Origin: Thermoanaerobacterales bacterium
GTDB lineage: Bacteria; Bacillota; Thermosediminibacteria; Thermosediminibacterales; Tepidanaerobacteraceae
Length of the DNA: 64,000 nucleotides
Assembly: GCA_012840135.1 (NCBI GenBank)
Contig: DUMA01000024.1
Coordinates: 31,702 to 95,701 of the forward strand
Reading direction: 5' to 3'
Shown: positions 25,703-33,308 of the stretch, piece after piece
Numbering within the stretch: the first letter of the stretch is position 1
Layout of the letters: each line of letters begins with the position of its first letter
Made by a program: the position numbers and the translations under genes
Notes under the pieces: generated by a model
Seen by the model: only the letters and a program-made list of their open reading frames with translations
Databases searched by the model: none
Told to the model about the DNA's origin: nothing

Positions 25703-25907
25703 AAACCTGAAGAAATATAGGGAATATGTCAAACAAAAAAGATCTAGTGAATTTGCAAAAGAGAGAGTCAGGGATATAACAGAGCAGATATTAAAAGCGG
25801 CTGATGTGAAAAACAAAGACAAGCAGTATATTGCAATCATGACCGAGCGGCCCAAACCGGGGAGGGGCGGGCTGCTCCCAAAAGAGAAGGGGGACGTGCT
25901 ATGGTAG
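25584..25907 (+). CDS. ERPKPGRGGLL-motif phage protein, copy 1
   Basis: 107 residues, AAAGGAGAGG upstream. Contains ITIGEYVAYKQPEVYKNL and ends with MTERPKPGRGGLLPKEK. A diverged paralog lies at 29069-29353 with the same order (ITIGEY..., DIT, ERPKPGRGGLL). Unknown function. The conserved Pro/Gly/Arg tail may be a binding segment. Confidence 0.7.
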   Translation: MWVRRLVERIMRYLRIIRSKNTEIITIGEYVAYKQPEVYKNLKKYREYVKQKRSSEFAKERVRDITEQILKAADVKNKDKQYIAIMTERPKPGRGGLLPKEKGDVLW

Positions 25908-26287
25908 AAATAATAGAAAAAATCAAAGCATTTGCTGAAATATTAAGCACTATTGATGACGAATGGTCACAATTACATCAGCAGCTTCAACAATGCGACC
26001 TCGAATCCAGTGATCTATTACATGAAATTGAACTTAGCAAGTTTAATGCTTGTGAGGGCTATTTACTAGCCAAGAAACTTCAGGAAGTCAGGCGACGTAG
26101 AAGAGAGATTAAAAACACTCAAGAGATTTTACAATGTATTAAGGATTTTGCTGGTAATAATAAAAATCTGGCCATTGCACTTTATAAGCTGATAAAAAGC
26201 ATGGAAGAAAAATTGGAAATACAGCAAAGCAGAGTTTATGTTCCAAGGGTAAGGCAAGATATAAAACTTGCGAGAGAAGCAATTTAA
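25901..26287 (+). CDS. Coiled-coil phage protein
   Basis: 128 residues, largely helical (QLHQQLQQCDLESSDLLHEI, then KLQEVRRRRREIKNTQEILQ). It follows ERPKPGRGGLL copy 1 with a 7-bp overlap. The equivalent position after copy 2 is taken by a coiled-coil protein with a region-4-like HTH, so this may be a shortened relative or simply a structural analogue. Confidence 0.6.
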   Translation: MVEIIEKIKAFAEILSTIDDEWSQLHQQLQQCDLESSDLLHEIELSKFNACEGYLLAKKLQEVRRRRREIKNTQEILQCIKDFAGNNKNLAIALYKLIKSMEEKLEIQQSRVYVPRVRQDIKLAREAI

Positions 26288-26312
26288 ATAAGTTTTAAAC
26301 CGGAGGGATAAT

Positions 26313-26483
26313 ATGGGTGGAAAAAAGGAAAAGCTTTTTAATCATATTTCAGCATTTGTATATAATGTGCTAAATAAAGCTGAAAAAGAAGACAAGCTTG
26401 ATTATATCAATATTGAAATCACTAATCATAATGGAAACTTGCAAATGGACTATACGATTCGGGACCGGGGGAAAGCGTATTAA
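26313..26483 (+). CDS. Small hypothetical phage protein
   Basis: 56 residues, ATG with CGGAGGG upstream. N-terminal helix (KEKLFNHISAFVYNVLNKAE), then a beta-rich part (DYINIEITNHNGNLQMDYTI). No family recognised. Confidence 0.65.
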   Translation: MGGKKEKLFNHISAFVYNVLNKAEKEDKLDYINIEITNHNGNLQMDYTIRDRGKAY

Positions 26484-26519
26484 TGCAGGAGTATGAAATA
26501 ATGTGAGGAGGAAAATAAA

Positions 26520-26840
26520 TTGAATCAACCGGAATATAGAGAATTTAGATGTTGCATGTGCCCAAATATAAATAAACCAGAAACACAATGCCCAGCAGGT
26601 CCATTAAAGCCAAAAGTCACACAATGCCGATTCGTTAAAATCTATGTAGATAATAGAGGCTGGAAATACAGAGTAATGGGTGGCATTGGCGGGGATGCCT
26701 ATAAAGCCAGGTACCAGAAACCAGGGAAAGCTGGATGGCATTGTATGAGAAATTTGGAGTGGAGAAAGAGCTTCGACGAAGCCCAGAGCGATCTAAATGC
26801 CATGGCAAAATTGAAAAAATGGAATGAGTGTGATCCCTAG
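26520..26840 (+). CDS. Cys-containing phage protein
   Basis: 106 residues, TTG start after GAGGAGG. N-terminal cysteines (FRCCMCPNINKPETQCPAGP) suggest metal binding. The C-terminal half (GWHCMRNLEWRKSFDEAQSD) resembles a small alpha/beta domain. Unknown function. Confidence 0.6.
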   Translation: MNQPEYREFRCCMCPNINKPETQCPAGPLKPKVTQCRFVKIYVDNRGWKYRVMGGIGGDAYKARYQKPGKAGWHCMRNLEWRKSFDEAQSDLNAMAKLKKWNECDP

Positions 26841-26889
26841 CAATATTAATGTCGGCAGAAGAATTCAAAGATGCGGGAGATGACCTGTT

Positions 26890-27186
26890 TTGATAGAATA
26901 CCCGAAAGAAATTCAAACAGAAAATCAAAAAGCATGGTATCTCAGACACTTTCTAGGATTTACTTATGAACAGATAGGCCAGGAACTTAAATATTCAAAA
27001 TCAGCAGTTCAAAAAGACTTTTTCCCAGAGCCAAGGAAATATCAAAGACAATCGACGGCAGTCATATACCGAAAGCAAATGGAATTTTGCCGGGAGGAAT
27101 GTAAAGAATCTCTATCAGATTGCCGTCAATGCAACCTTTATAAATTCATGGTTTCAAAGGTGCTTAAAAAGAGGGTGAGGGCTTGA
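26890..27186 (+). CDS. HTH-containing small phage protein
   Basis: 98 residues, TTG start with GGGAGATGA upstream. A helix-turn-helix is visible in LRHFLGFTYEQIGQELKYSK, then SAVQKDF. A CX3C...CX2C C-terminal cluster (CREECKESLSDCRQC) follows. Possibly a small transcription regulator. Confidence 0.6.
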   Translation: MIEYPKEIQTENQKAWYLRHFLGFTYEQIGQELKYSKSAVQKDFFPEPRKYQRQSTAVIYRKQMEFCREECKESLSDCRQCNLYKFMVSKVLKKRVRA

Positions 27187-27338
27187 ACAAATATGAAGTG
27201 TTGAGACTGTCAGTAATGAGGCAATATGTAGAAGGTAAAATAAACAGAATTACCTTTGATGCAAAAATAAAGATGATAAATGAGCAGGAGGAGAAGGAAA
27301 AGAAAAATGAAGCCGCTAAAAGAGATGGCTCCTCTTGA
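27183..27338 (+). CDS. Small hypothetical phage protein
   Basis: 51 residues, TTG start overlapping the previous stop (TTGA type). Helical, Lys/Glu-rich C-terminus. It overlaps the next gene by 32 bp. Confidence 0.5.
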   Translation: MNKYEVLRLSVMRQYVEGKINRITFDAKIKMINEQEEKEKKNEAAKRDGSS

Positions 27339-27555
27339 CCGCCAACGATGCAGAAAATGTGATTATCTTAATAACGATATACCAATAAGCAAAAAGAAAC
27401 CAAGATGCATTGGATCAGATAACCTACTTAATTGTGAAATATACATGAAGACAGGGCAATTGGAAACTAGAATAGATTATCTGACGGGGAAAAGTGGGCC
27501 GATGTTTATGTGTAGTAGAGAGCATGGGTGTTATGTCGATGATTTTAACGAGTAA
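27307..27555 (+). CDS. Cys-rich small phage protein
   Basis: 82 residues from ATG 27307 behind GGAGGAGAAGG. Cysteines are arranged as CRKCDYLN...C...C...C...C, consistent with a small zinc-binding protein. Unknown function. Confidence 0.6.
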   Translation: MKPLKEMAPLDRQRCRKCDYLNNDIPISKKKPRCIGSDNLLNCEIYMKTGQLETRIDYLTGKSGPMFMCSREHGCYVDDFNE

Positions 27556-27609
27556 AAAAGTTTGATGTACATCATGTAAATTATGCGACATAAAGGGGGT
27601 CAGAAATGG

Positions 27610-28305
27610 TTGAAATGTTTGGACCTTTATTGCAAAGCAGGTGGAGCGGCTAAAGGCTATCACATGGCAGGTTTTGAAGTTGTCGGAGTAGACATTGAAC
27701 CACAGCCAAATTACCCATATGAATTCATACAGGTTGATGCGCTGGAAATATTAAAAGACTTAAATTTTATAAGGCAGTTTGATTTTATACATGCAAGCCC
27801 GCCGTGTCAATTTTATACAAGGGCAAAATCATTATCTATAGCGAGAAATGGTGGTAAGTATGGAAATCATGTTGATTTAATATCACAGACAAGGGAATTG
27901 CTAAAAGCCACAGGAAAGCCATATGTTATTGAAAATGTTGCAGGGGCACCACTTATAAATCCTATAAAATTATTCGGTTCGCAGTTTAAAAATCTATACA
28001 CGCAACGGGAAAGATGGTTTGAGAGCAATATCCCTTTAGTAGAGCCAGAAACACCAAAACAAAAAATGAAAACCCCAAGTGCCGGGAATGGCATAGGCGA
28101 AGATGGCTCAATATCAATATGCGGTAGCGGTGGAGTTAGAGGGCTTAATTCAACGCAAATACGTTTATATTGGGGATTTGCATTGGGTGGGATTGACTGG
28201 ATGACAAGAGAGGAACTAGCGGAAGCAATACCGCCAGCATATACTGAATTTATAGGCAAACAAGTTATTGCTTACCTTAAAAAGAACAAAGAGAATTGCG
28301 CTTAA
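27610..28305 (+). CDS. Orphan DNA cytosine-5 methyltransferase
   Basis: About 231 residues from TTG 27610 (GGGGGT 9 nt upstream). SAM-binding start LDLYCKAGGAAKGYHMAGFE, acidic VGVDIEPQP, and catalytic HASPPCQFYT with the PCQ cysteine. ENVAGAP matches the ENV motif, and QRERWFES is motif VIII-like. No restriction partner is adjacent, so it probably protects or marks phage DNA. The target-recognition region is short. Confidence 0.85.
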   Translation: MKCLDLYCKAGGAAKGYHMAGFEVVGVDIEPQPNYPYEFIQVDALEILKDLNFIRQFDFIHASPPCQFYTRAKSLSIARNGGKYGNHVDLISQTRELLKATGKPYVIENVAGAPLINPIKLFGSQFKNLYTQRERWFESNIPLVEPETPKQKMKTPSAGNGIGEDGSISICGSGGVRGLNSTQIRLYWGFALGGIDWMTREELAEAIPPAYTEFIGKQVIAYLKKNKENCA

Positions 28306-28332
28306 CAAAGAAAATGCGAAGGAGTGAGAAAA

Positions 28333-28674
28333 TTGAATAAGGCCGAAACTGTCGAAGATTTTATAAGGCGATTAGATGTAATGAGCGGAACGGGAAACGG
28401 CATTGGCAAAGTAACGGTTGAAAAAATTTGGAAATTCGCAGAAAAAGAAGGGTTCATAAAACAAAAAGATGATAAAACCTTAAAGCCTGATGGTGTAATA
28501 AATGAAAACATAGAAACCCAGCTAATAGAAGCATTGGAGAAGGCAATACAGTTGATACTTGATGTATCAATTCGGAAAACAGCAGTTCCTTATGATACCA
28601 TTCATAGATGGGAAAATCTTATACAATATGCCAGAGAAAATGAAGAAAATGGGGGTAGGCTAAATGACTTTTGA
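28333..28674 (+). CDS. Hypothetical phage protein
   Basis: About 113 residues from TTG 28333 behind GAAGGAGTGAG. Probably helical (LIEALEKAIQLILDVSIRKT). No family recognised. Confidence 0.55.
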   Translation: MNKAETVEDFIRRLDVMSGTGNGIGKVTVEKIWKFAEKEGFIKQKDDKTLKPDGVINENIETQLIEALEKAIQLILDVSIRKTAVPYDTIHRWENLIQYARENEENGGRLNDF

Positions 28675-28843
28675 TGAAATTGATAATCGGATTAAAAAAC
28701 TGATTGAAAGGCATAAAAAGTTTTATCAAATATGCAAGAATGGTAAAGAAACACCAATTATTCGAAAAAAAATGATGAGTATTGCAGCAGAAATTAGTTG
28801 GCTGCTAGAGGAAAAAAGACGCTTAAGAAGTGATATTCCTTGA
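28664..28843 (+). CDS. Small helical phage protein
   Basis: 59 residues, ATG after GGGGGTAGG, overlapping the previous gene by 11 bp and the next by 4 bp. Two amphipathic helices (FDEIDNRIKKLIERHKKFYQ and IAAEISWLLEEKRRLR). Unknown function. Confidence 0.6.
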   Translation: MTFDEIDNRIKKLIERHKKFYQICKNGKETPIIRKKMMSIAAEISWLLEEKRRLRSDIP

Positions 28844-29058
28844 AAAATATAGAATATCAGCGGAAAATACAATGTTATCTAGTTGGGTGTAAATTTTATT
28901 ATAGATGCTTAGTTTATAGAGGCAAAGATTGTATCCGCCAGGGTGGAGATAAAATTCCTAGAATAAAGCCTTTAAAACGACGAATCTATCAAATTATAAC
29001 CTGTGGCCCGGGAGAGGAACCGGTTGTTAGAAAAGCGTCAGATCCGATATTCGGGTAA
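28840..29058 (+). CDS. Cys-rich small phage protein
   Basis: 72 residues, TTG start overlapping the previous stop. The four cysteines in CYLVGCKFYYRCLVYRGKDC suggest a zinc site. Unknown function. Confidence 0.55.
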   Translation: MKNIEYQRKIQCYLVGCKFYYRCLVYRGKDCIRQGGDKIPRIKPLKRRIYQIITCGPGEEPVVRKASDPIFG

Positions 29059-29068
29059 GGAGGTAGAA

Positions 29069-29353
29069 ATGAAATACTTAAAGTTACAACGGAAAAATTA
29101 TGGAGTAATGATTACAATAGGTGAATACATCAAAATAACGGATCCCGTAATTTATGATGAATTGATAACTTTTATGGCGATTGAAATCATACAAAAAACT
29201 GAAGCCTGGAAACGTCTGAGCGATATAACTAATATAGTTTTGCAGACAGCAGAAGTTTATGGTGAAGATAAATTCTATGAAAAGATTATGCAGGAAAGGC
29301 CTAAACCCGGTCGGGGTGGATTGCTTCTAGGGGAAGGAGATGATGCGCTTTGA
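29069..29353 (+). CDS. ERPKPGRGGLL-motif phage protein, copy 2
   Basis: 94 residues from ATG 29069 with AAGGAGG upstream. Shares MITIGEY, ...DITN...LQTAEV and MQERPKPGRGGLL with the product of 25584-25907, showing an ancient tandem-type duplication within the phage early region. It overlaps the next gene by 4 bp. Confidence 0.7.
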   Translation: MKYLKLQRKNYGVMITIGEYIKITDPVIYDELITFMAIEIIQKTEAWKRLSDITNIVLQTAEVYGEDKFYEKIMQERPKPGRGGLLLGEGDDAL

Positions 29354-29784
29354 GCCACAAAGAACTTTTACAGCAATATACGGATTTGCAAGCTGAAATT
29401 AAGGATTTAGAAGACCGAATAAGAAAATTAGAAAATCAGGCCGATAAAATTGAATGTGATAGTGTGACAGGATCAGATAACAATTTTCCGTATACATTAA
29501 GAACTTTTCATATTGAAGGTTATAGTTATAAAAAACAACGAAGGTTAAGCCGATTAAAAAAACTTTTAAGCAAGAGAAAAGAAAAGTGCGAAGAGATGAA
29601 GTTAAGGATTGAAGAATTTATAAACAATATTCCGGATTCCAAGACACGAAGAGTTTTTCAATATCGTTATATCGACGGTTTATCATGGCAGATGATTGCC
29701 AGAAGAATTGGAAAACACGATGAAAGTTATCCGAGAAAAATTATTCATGATAAATATTTAGAGAATCCGAAAAATCCGAATTAG
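29350..29784 (+). CDS. Sigma-70 region 4-like phage late regulator (ArpU/RinA-type)
   Basis: 144 residues. A coiled-coil N-terminus (YTDLQAEIKDLEDRIRKLEN) is followed by an HTH near 115-135 in RVFQYRYIDGLSWQMIARRI, the standard R-x-F-x-x-R-Y-x-x-G-x-S/T-W-x-x-I-A pattern of late transcription regulators. Its position just before the packaging module fits activation of late genes. A terminator follows 40 bp downstream. Confidence 0.82.
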   Translation: MSHKELLQQYTDLQAEIKDLEDRIRKLENQADKIECDSVTGSDNNFPYTLRTFHIEGYSYKKQRRLSRLKKLLSKRKEKCEEMKLRIEEFINNIPDSKTRRVFQYRYIDGLSWQMIARRIGKHDESYPRKIIHDKYLENPKNPN

Positions 29785-29824
29785 ATATGTTAATATGATA
29801 GTAAGTGGTAGTATAGTTAGAATG

Positions 29825-29850
29825 AGCACCTGGAGATGGGTGCTTTTTAT
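29825..29850 (+). terminator. Rho-independent terminator closing the early operon
   Basis: AGCACC (29825-29830) pairs with GGTGCT (29839-29844) and is followed by TTTTTAT. Confidence 0.75.
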
Positions 29851-29869
29851 ATACAAAAAAGACAGGCCA

Positions 29870-30280
29870 TTATGGCCTATCGTGAATACCTAAATGTTCT
29901 TTTAATGCTGATTGAAGCAGCTGAGAGAAATTAACATTCTTTTTTTCAGCTAAAGTTTTTAACCACTGCGGCATAGTTACGGTTGTTTTAACCGTTGCAG
30001 ATTCTATAGCATTCCGGTATAAAGGCATATAAACTTCAACCAGCAATGGAATTTCGTTTGAATCTAATTTAAGGCTAACAATAGGTGAAGGAGAAGGGAT
30101 ATCAATGCCATCTTCTTCCATACCGAACAGATGAAGTGCTAAAGCTTCTTTGGCGTTTTTAACGGCCTCATCCATATTTTTGGCATTTGACACGCAGCCG
30201 GGTAAATCGGGGAATGTAATGCCGATATTATCTTCATATTGAGTTAATATAGCTGGAAAAACATAAATATCCTTTTTCAT
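29870..30280 (-). CDS. hicB: HicB-type antitoxin
   Basis: 136 residues. N-terminal HicB_like fold (VFPAILTQYEDNIGITFPDL, PGCVSNAKNMDEAVKNAKEA, LALHLFGMEEDG) and a C-terminal ribbon-helix-helix-like segment (TVTMPQWLKTLAEKKNVNFS). AAAGGAGG upstream of the ATG. It neutralises HicA and should bind the palindrome in the shared promoter. Transcribed opposite to all surrounding phage genes, as is usual for a moron. Confidence 0.92.
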   Translation of the reverse strand: MKKDIYVFPAILTQYEDNIGITFPDLPGCVSNAKNMDEAVKNAKEALALHLFGMEEDGIDIPSPSPIVSLKLDSNEIPLLVEVYMPLYRNAIESATVKTTVTMPQWLKTLAEKKNVNFSQLLQSALKEHLGIHDRP

Positions 30281-30320
30281 GACGATACCTCCTTTTGGGT
30301 TTTCAGGGGAAAGCCAGGGA

Positions 30321-30512
30321 TTAGTTGAATTTAATCCCTGTTTGTGTTTCGATGCTTTTTAAGTTTTTTATTCCTAAATCCTTGACCGGATGTCTGATTG
30401 TTGTCAACCTATGGCCGTCTGTGTATTGGTAGTGGTCTCCAACTATTCTTTTTAAGTACCATCCATTTTGTTCGAGTATTTTAATTACTTCTCTTGATGA
30501 GTAAGATTTCAT
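30321..30512 (-). CDS. hicA: HicA-type mRNA interferase toxin
   Basis: 63 residues with the HicA double-stranded-RNA-binding-like fold: SSREVIKILEQNGWYLKRIV, GDHYQYT with the catalytic His, TIRHPVKDLGIKNLKSIETQ. A residue often Ser before the His in this family is Asp here (GDH), which occurs in Firmicute members. First gene of the operon; hicB follows after 40 bp. Confidence 0.92.
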   Translation of the reverse strand: MKSYSSREVIKILEQNGWYLKRIVGDHYQYTDGHRLTTIRHPVKDLGIKNLKSIETQTGIKFN

Positions 30513-30536
30513 TTACTTTCCCTTCCTGACGATTAT

Positions 30537-30565
30537 ATTATAACACGTCTTATTAGACGTGTCAA
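30537..30565 (-). promoter_or_regulatory. hicAB promoter with embedded palindromic operator
   Basis: On the minus strand, TTGACA (30565-30560) and TATAAT (30542-30537) are both perfect and 17 bp apart. The spacer and one base-set of the -35 box form a perfect inverted repeat, ACACGTCT-TATT-AGACGTGT (30543-30562). HicB binding there would block RNA polymerase directly. Confidence 0.88.
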
Positions 30566-30631
30566 TAGTTTATATAAAAATATTTGTAGTTTTTATATGT
30601 TTAAGGTGTACAAGCTCTGCGCACTAAGAGC

Positions 30632-30680
30632 GGGTCCTTCCAGAGGGGTAGGCCAAATGCGGGTCTGGCGAGGCCCGAAA
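30632..30680 (+). other. Candidate cos site (lambda-like)
   Basis: GGGTCCTTCC at 30632-30641 contains the lambda cosQ heptamer GGGTCCT. About 18 bp further on, 30660-30677 is a GC-rich dyad (CGGGTC...GGCCCG) where cosN would be expected. It lies 60 bp upstream of a Nu1/GpA-type terminase pair. The bases 30601-30739 contain no gene. Confidence 0.5.
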
Positions 30681-30739
30681 TTTCACCCAGTATGAAACAA
30701 AAAAATCTTGCAATTTTGCAACTTTTTTGGTGATAGAAA

Positions 30740-31276
30740 ATGGATAAAAAAGTAAAAATCCTTGATGACAAAATTTGCCTCAGTACAGCAGCAATGTGTG
30801 AGGTATTCAACATAGATAAATCCACTCTAAAGCGCTGGGGTGATGATGGATGCCCAAAAATCGCCCGGGGGTGGTGGCCTCTGGCAGAAGTTTTACGTTG
30901 GCGGGGTTTAGTCAGTGCCGGCGGCATACAGACAGAAAAAGACGTGGAAAGGTTATCTCTTCAAGAACAAAAGCTGTATTATGAAGCTAAATACAAACAA
31001 GCTCAATCAGAGGCGGCTGAGTTTAAAAACGCAATACAGAGAGGGGAATACATCCTCAAAGATGATATTATCGCTGAACTCCAGCGATTTTTTGTTGTCC
31101 TGAAAAGGTCCATGCTGGGCTATAGTAGAAGGATAGCCACGGAGCTTGCAGGTTTCGTAGACTCAATAACTGCCAGGAGGATAGAGAAAATGATTACGGA
31201 GCTGACGCTGGATGCCCTTGAGCAAATTAGCATTGACGGAGTCTACAAGCCGTCAAAGAAAAAACGCAAGAATTGA
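30740..31276 (+). CDS. Terminase small subunit (Nu1-like)
   Basis: 178 residues. N-terminal winged-helix/HTH (CLSTAAMCEVFNIDKSTLKR, then WGDDGCPKIARGWWPLAEVL) as in lambda Nu1, then a helical multimerisation region. ATG with GGTGAT upstream. It recognises the packaging site and regulates the large subunit. It overlaps the large subunit gene by 65 bp. Confidence 0.85.
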   Translation: MDKKVKILDDKICLSTAAMCEVFNIDKSTLKRWGDDGCPKIARGWWPLAEVLRWRGLVSAGGIQTEKDVERLSLQEQKLYYEAKYKQAQSEAAEFKNAIQRGEYILKDDIIAELQRFFVVLKRSMLGYSRRIATELAGFVDSITARRIEKMITELTLDALEQISIDGVYKPSKKKRKN

Positions 31277-33104
31277 ATGGTCTCCCTGGTTACAAAAAGC
31301 TCTGAAGGTGTTTAAACCTCCTGAGCGGCTAACAGTTTCAGAATGGGCTGATAAATATAGAGTGCTTGATGCAAAGACATCTGCTGAACCCGGCCCCTGG
31401 AGGACGGCAAGGACGCCTTATCTTCAGGGCATAATGGATGCATTCACCGATCCTGACATAGAAGAAATAATCTTTGTAAAGCCCACACAGGTAGGCGGCA
31501 CCGAGTGCCTGAATAACATAGTCGGTTATGTCATCGCCCAGGATCCGAGCCCGACGCTGATTGTATATCCCACGCTGGAACTTGCCGAATACACATCAAA
31601 AAACAGGATCCAGCCCATGATAAATCTTTGTCCGGTTTTAAAGGAGCGGTATCAGGAAAAAGAGAGTAAAATTCTTGAACTGCAGTTTGACGGCATGTAT
31701 GTAGTGCTGTCCGGGGCAAACTCTCCGGCATCTCTGGCGTCCAGGCCAATACGATACTTGTTCATGGATGAAGTAGATAAATTTCCGGTAAATTCGGGGA
31801 AAGAAGCGGACCCTCGAAGTTTGGCACGTGAGAGAACAAAAACCTTTGCTCACAACAAAAAGATATTTCAAACCTCTACTCCTACTCGAAAGACTGGACC
31901 TATATGGCAGGAGTGGGAGAATGCTGACGACCAGCGAAGATTTTATGTTCCATGCCCTCACTGCGGCCATTATCAAACATTACGGTTTAAGCAAATTAAG
32001 TGGCCTAAACCAGCAGATCAAGATCCCTCTCCGGAGGATGCCCGGGCCACGGCATATTATGAATGTGAGCAATGCCGTGGAATTATCACCGACGGCCATA
32101 AACCAGGGATGCTTCGGGCGGGCAGGTGGGAGTCCGAAAGGAAAACTGGCACTAGAAAAACAGCATTCCATCTTAATGCAATTTATTCACCATGGGTAAG
32201 ATTCGGTGATGTGGCTTATGAATTCCTCAAATCCAAAGACTTCCCTGAGCTTCTAATGAACTTCATAAACTCCTGGCTTGCGGAACCTTGGGAGCAGACG
32301 GAGGTCAAAATGAACTCCGATTTAGTGTTACAGCGACAGAGCGAATACGAGGAAGGTGTAGTCCCTGATGGCACTATGCTGCTCACTGCGGGAGTAGACG
32401 TCCAGAAGGACCGTTTTTATTATACGATCCGGGCCTGGGGCGCCGGCATGACCAGCTGGAATATAGCCCATGGCATTGCAGACACCTGGGATCAGATAGA
32501 ATATATTATGAACCTGCCATATCAGGACCGGCAGGGGAATGTATATCAAGTCAACCTCTGTGCGATTGATTCTGGTGACCGAACCGATGAAGTATATGAC
32601 TTTTGTGCTTTCAACCAGGAATGGGCGGTGCCGGTAAAAGGATCATCGAATCCGCTACTTTCTAGATATAGAGTGAGCACAATTGATAAAACGGGCAGTA
32701 AAGCTCACGGTATGAGGCTATACCTCGTTGACGGCAACCAGTATAAAGATATGATTGCCGGCAGACTGAAACGACCCAATGGTCCCGGTTCCTGGATGGT
32801 ATATAAAGGCTGTGACCGTGAATATGCTGAGCAGATATGCGCTGAAGAAAAAGTTATTGAAAAAAAGAAAAACGGTGTTGAGGTTGAAGTATGGAAGCCC
32901 AAAGCCACACATGCGGCAAACCACTATTTAGATGCTGAAGTCTATGCTGCTCTGGCCGCGGACCTTTTGCATGTAAGGTATCTACAACCGGAGGCCAAGC
33001 GGGAGCAACCGGAAATAAATAAAACTCAGCCGGTTGAATATCAGCAGAATAATTTTATTAAACCAAACTCTAATTGGATACCTCAGAAAGGCAGGTGGTT
33101 ATAG
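31212..33104 (+). CDS. Terminase large subunit (lambda GpA family)
   Basis: 630 residues. PPERLTVSEWADKYRVL at the N-terminus is the GpA signature. The ATPase has a Walker A-like VKPTQVGGTE (89-98) and Walker B YLFMDEVDKF (182-191), with STPT coupling motif. A zinc-ribbon-like CPHCG...CEQC lies in the middle, and the nuclease domain (AGVDVQKDRFYYTIRAWG...) follows. Translocates and cuts concatemers at cos. Start uncertain: ATG 31212 lies in the small-subunit gene and has a weak site; TTG 31218 or a later codon is possible. Confidence 0.93.
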   Translation: MPLSKLALTESTSRQRKNARIEWSPWLQKALKVFKPPERLTVSEWADKYRVLDAKTSAEPGPWRTARTPYLQGIMDAFTDPDIEEIIFVKPTQVGGTECLNNIVGYVIAQDPSPTLIVYPTLELAEYTSKNRIQPMINLCPVLKERYQEKESKILELQFDGMYVVLSGANSPASLASRPIRYLFMDEVDKFPVNSGKEADPRSLARERTKTFAHNKKIFQTSTPTRKTGPIWQEWENADDQRRFYVPCPHCGHYQTLRFKQIKWPKPADQDPSPEDARATAYYECEQCRGIITDGHKPGMLRAGRWESERKTGTRKTAFHLNAIYSPWVRFGDVAYEFLKSKDFPELLMNFINSWLAEPWEQTEVKMNSDLVLQRQSEYEEGVVPDGTMLLTAGVDVQKDRFYYTIRAWGAGMTSWNIAHGIADTWDQIEYIMNLPYQDRQGNVYQVNLCAIDSGDRTDEVYDFCAFNQEWAVPVKGSSNPLLSRYRVSTIDKTGSKAHGMRLYLVDGNQYKDMIAGRLKRPNGPGSWMVYKGCDREYAEQICAEEKVIEKKKNGVEVEVWKPKATHAANHYLDAEVYAALAADLLHVRYLQPEAKREQPEINKTQPVEYQQNNFIKPNSNWIPQKGRWL

Positions 33105-33304
33105 TGACAATCCAGGAACAACTCGACCAGATTAATCAGGCTATAAGTGCCATAGAAAATGGTGCCCAGGAATATAGAATCGGGAGCAGATCTTTACGAC
33201 GGCCCGACCTTACTATCCTCTATCAGGAACGTAGAGAATTACAGCGACAGCTCTACGAAGAAAACGGCGGCGGTGTCTATGTGGCCGTCTTTGATAGGAG
33301 GTGA
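33104..33304 (+). CDS. Head-tail joining protein gpW-like
   Basis: 66 residues, GTG sharing a base with the terminase stop. The sequence TIQEQLDQINQAISAIENGA, then RRPDLTILYQERRELQRQL, matches the lambda gpW fold family. It stabilises filled heads before tail attachment. Confidence 0.8.
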   Translation: MTIQEQLDQINQAISAIENGAQEYRIGSRSLRRPDLTILYQERRELQRQLYEENGGGVYVAVFDRR

Positions 33305-33308
33305 CAGT

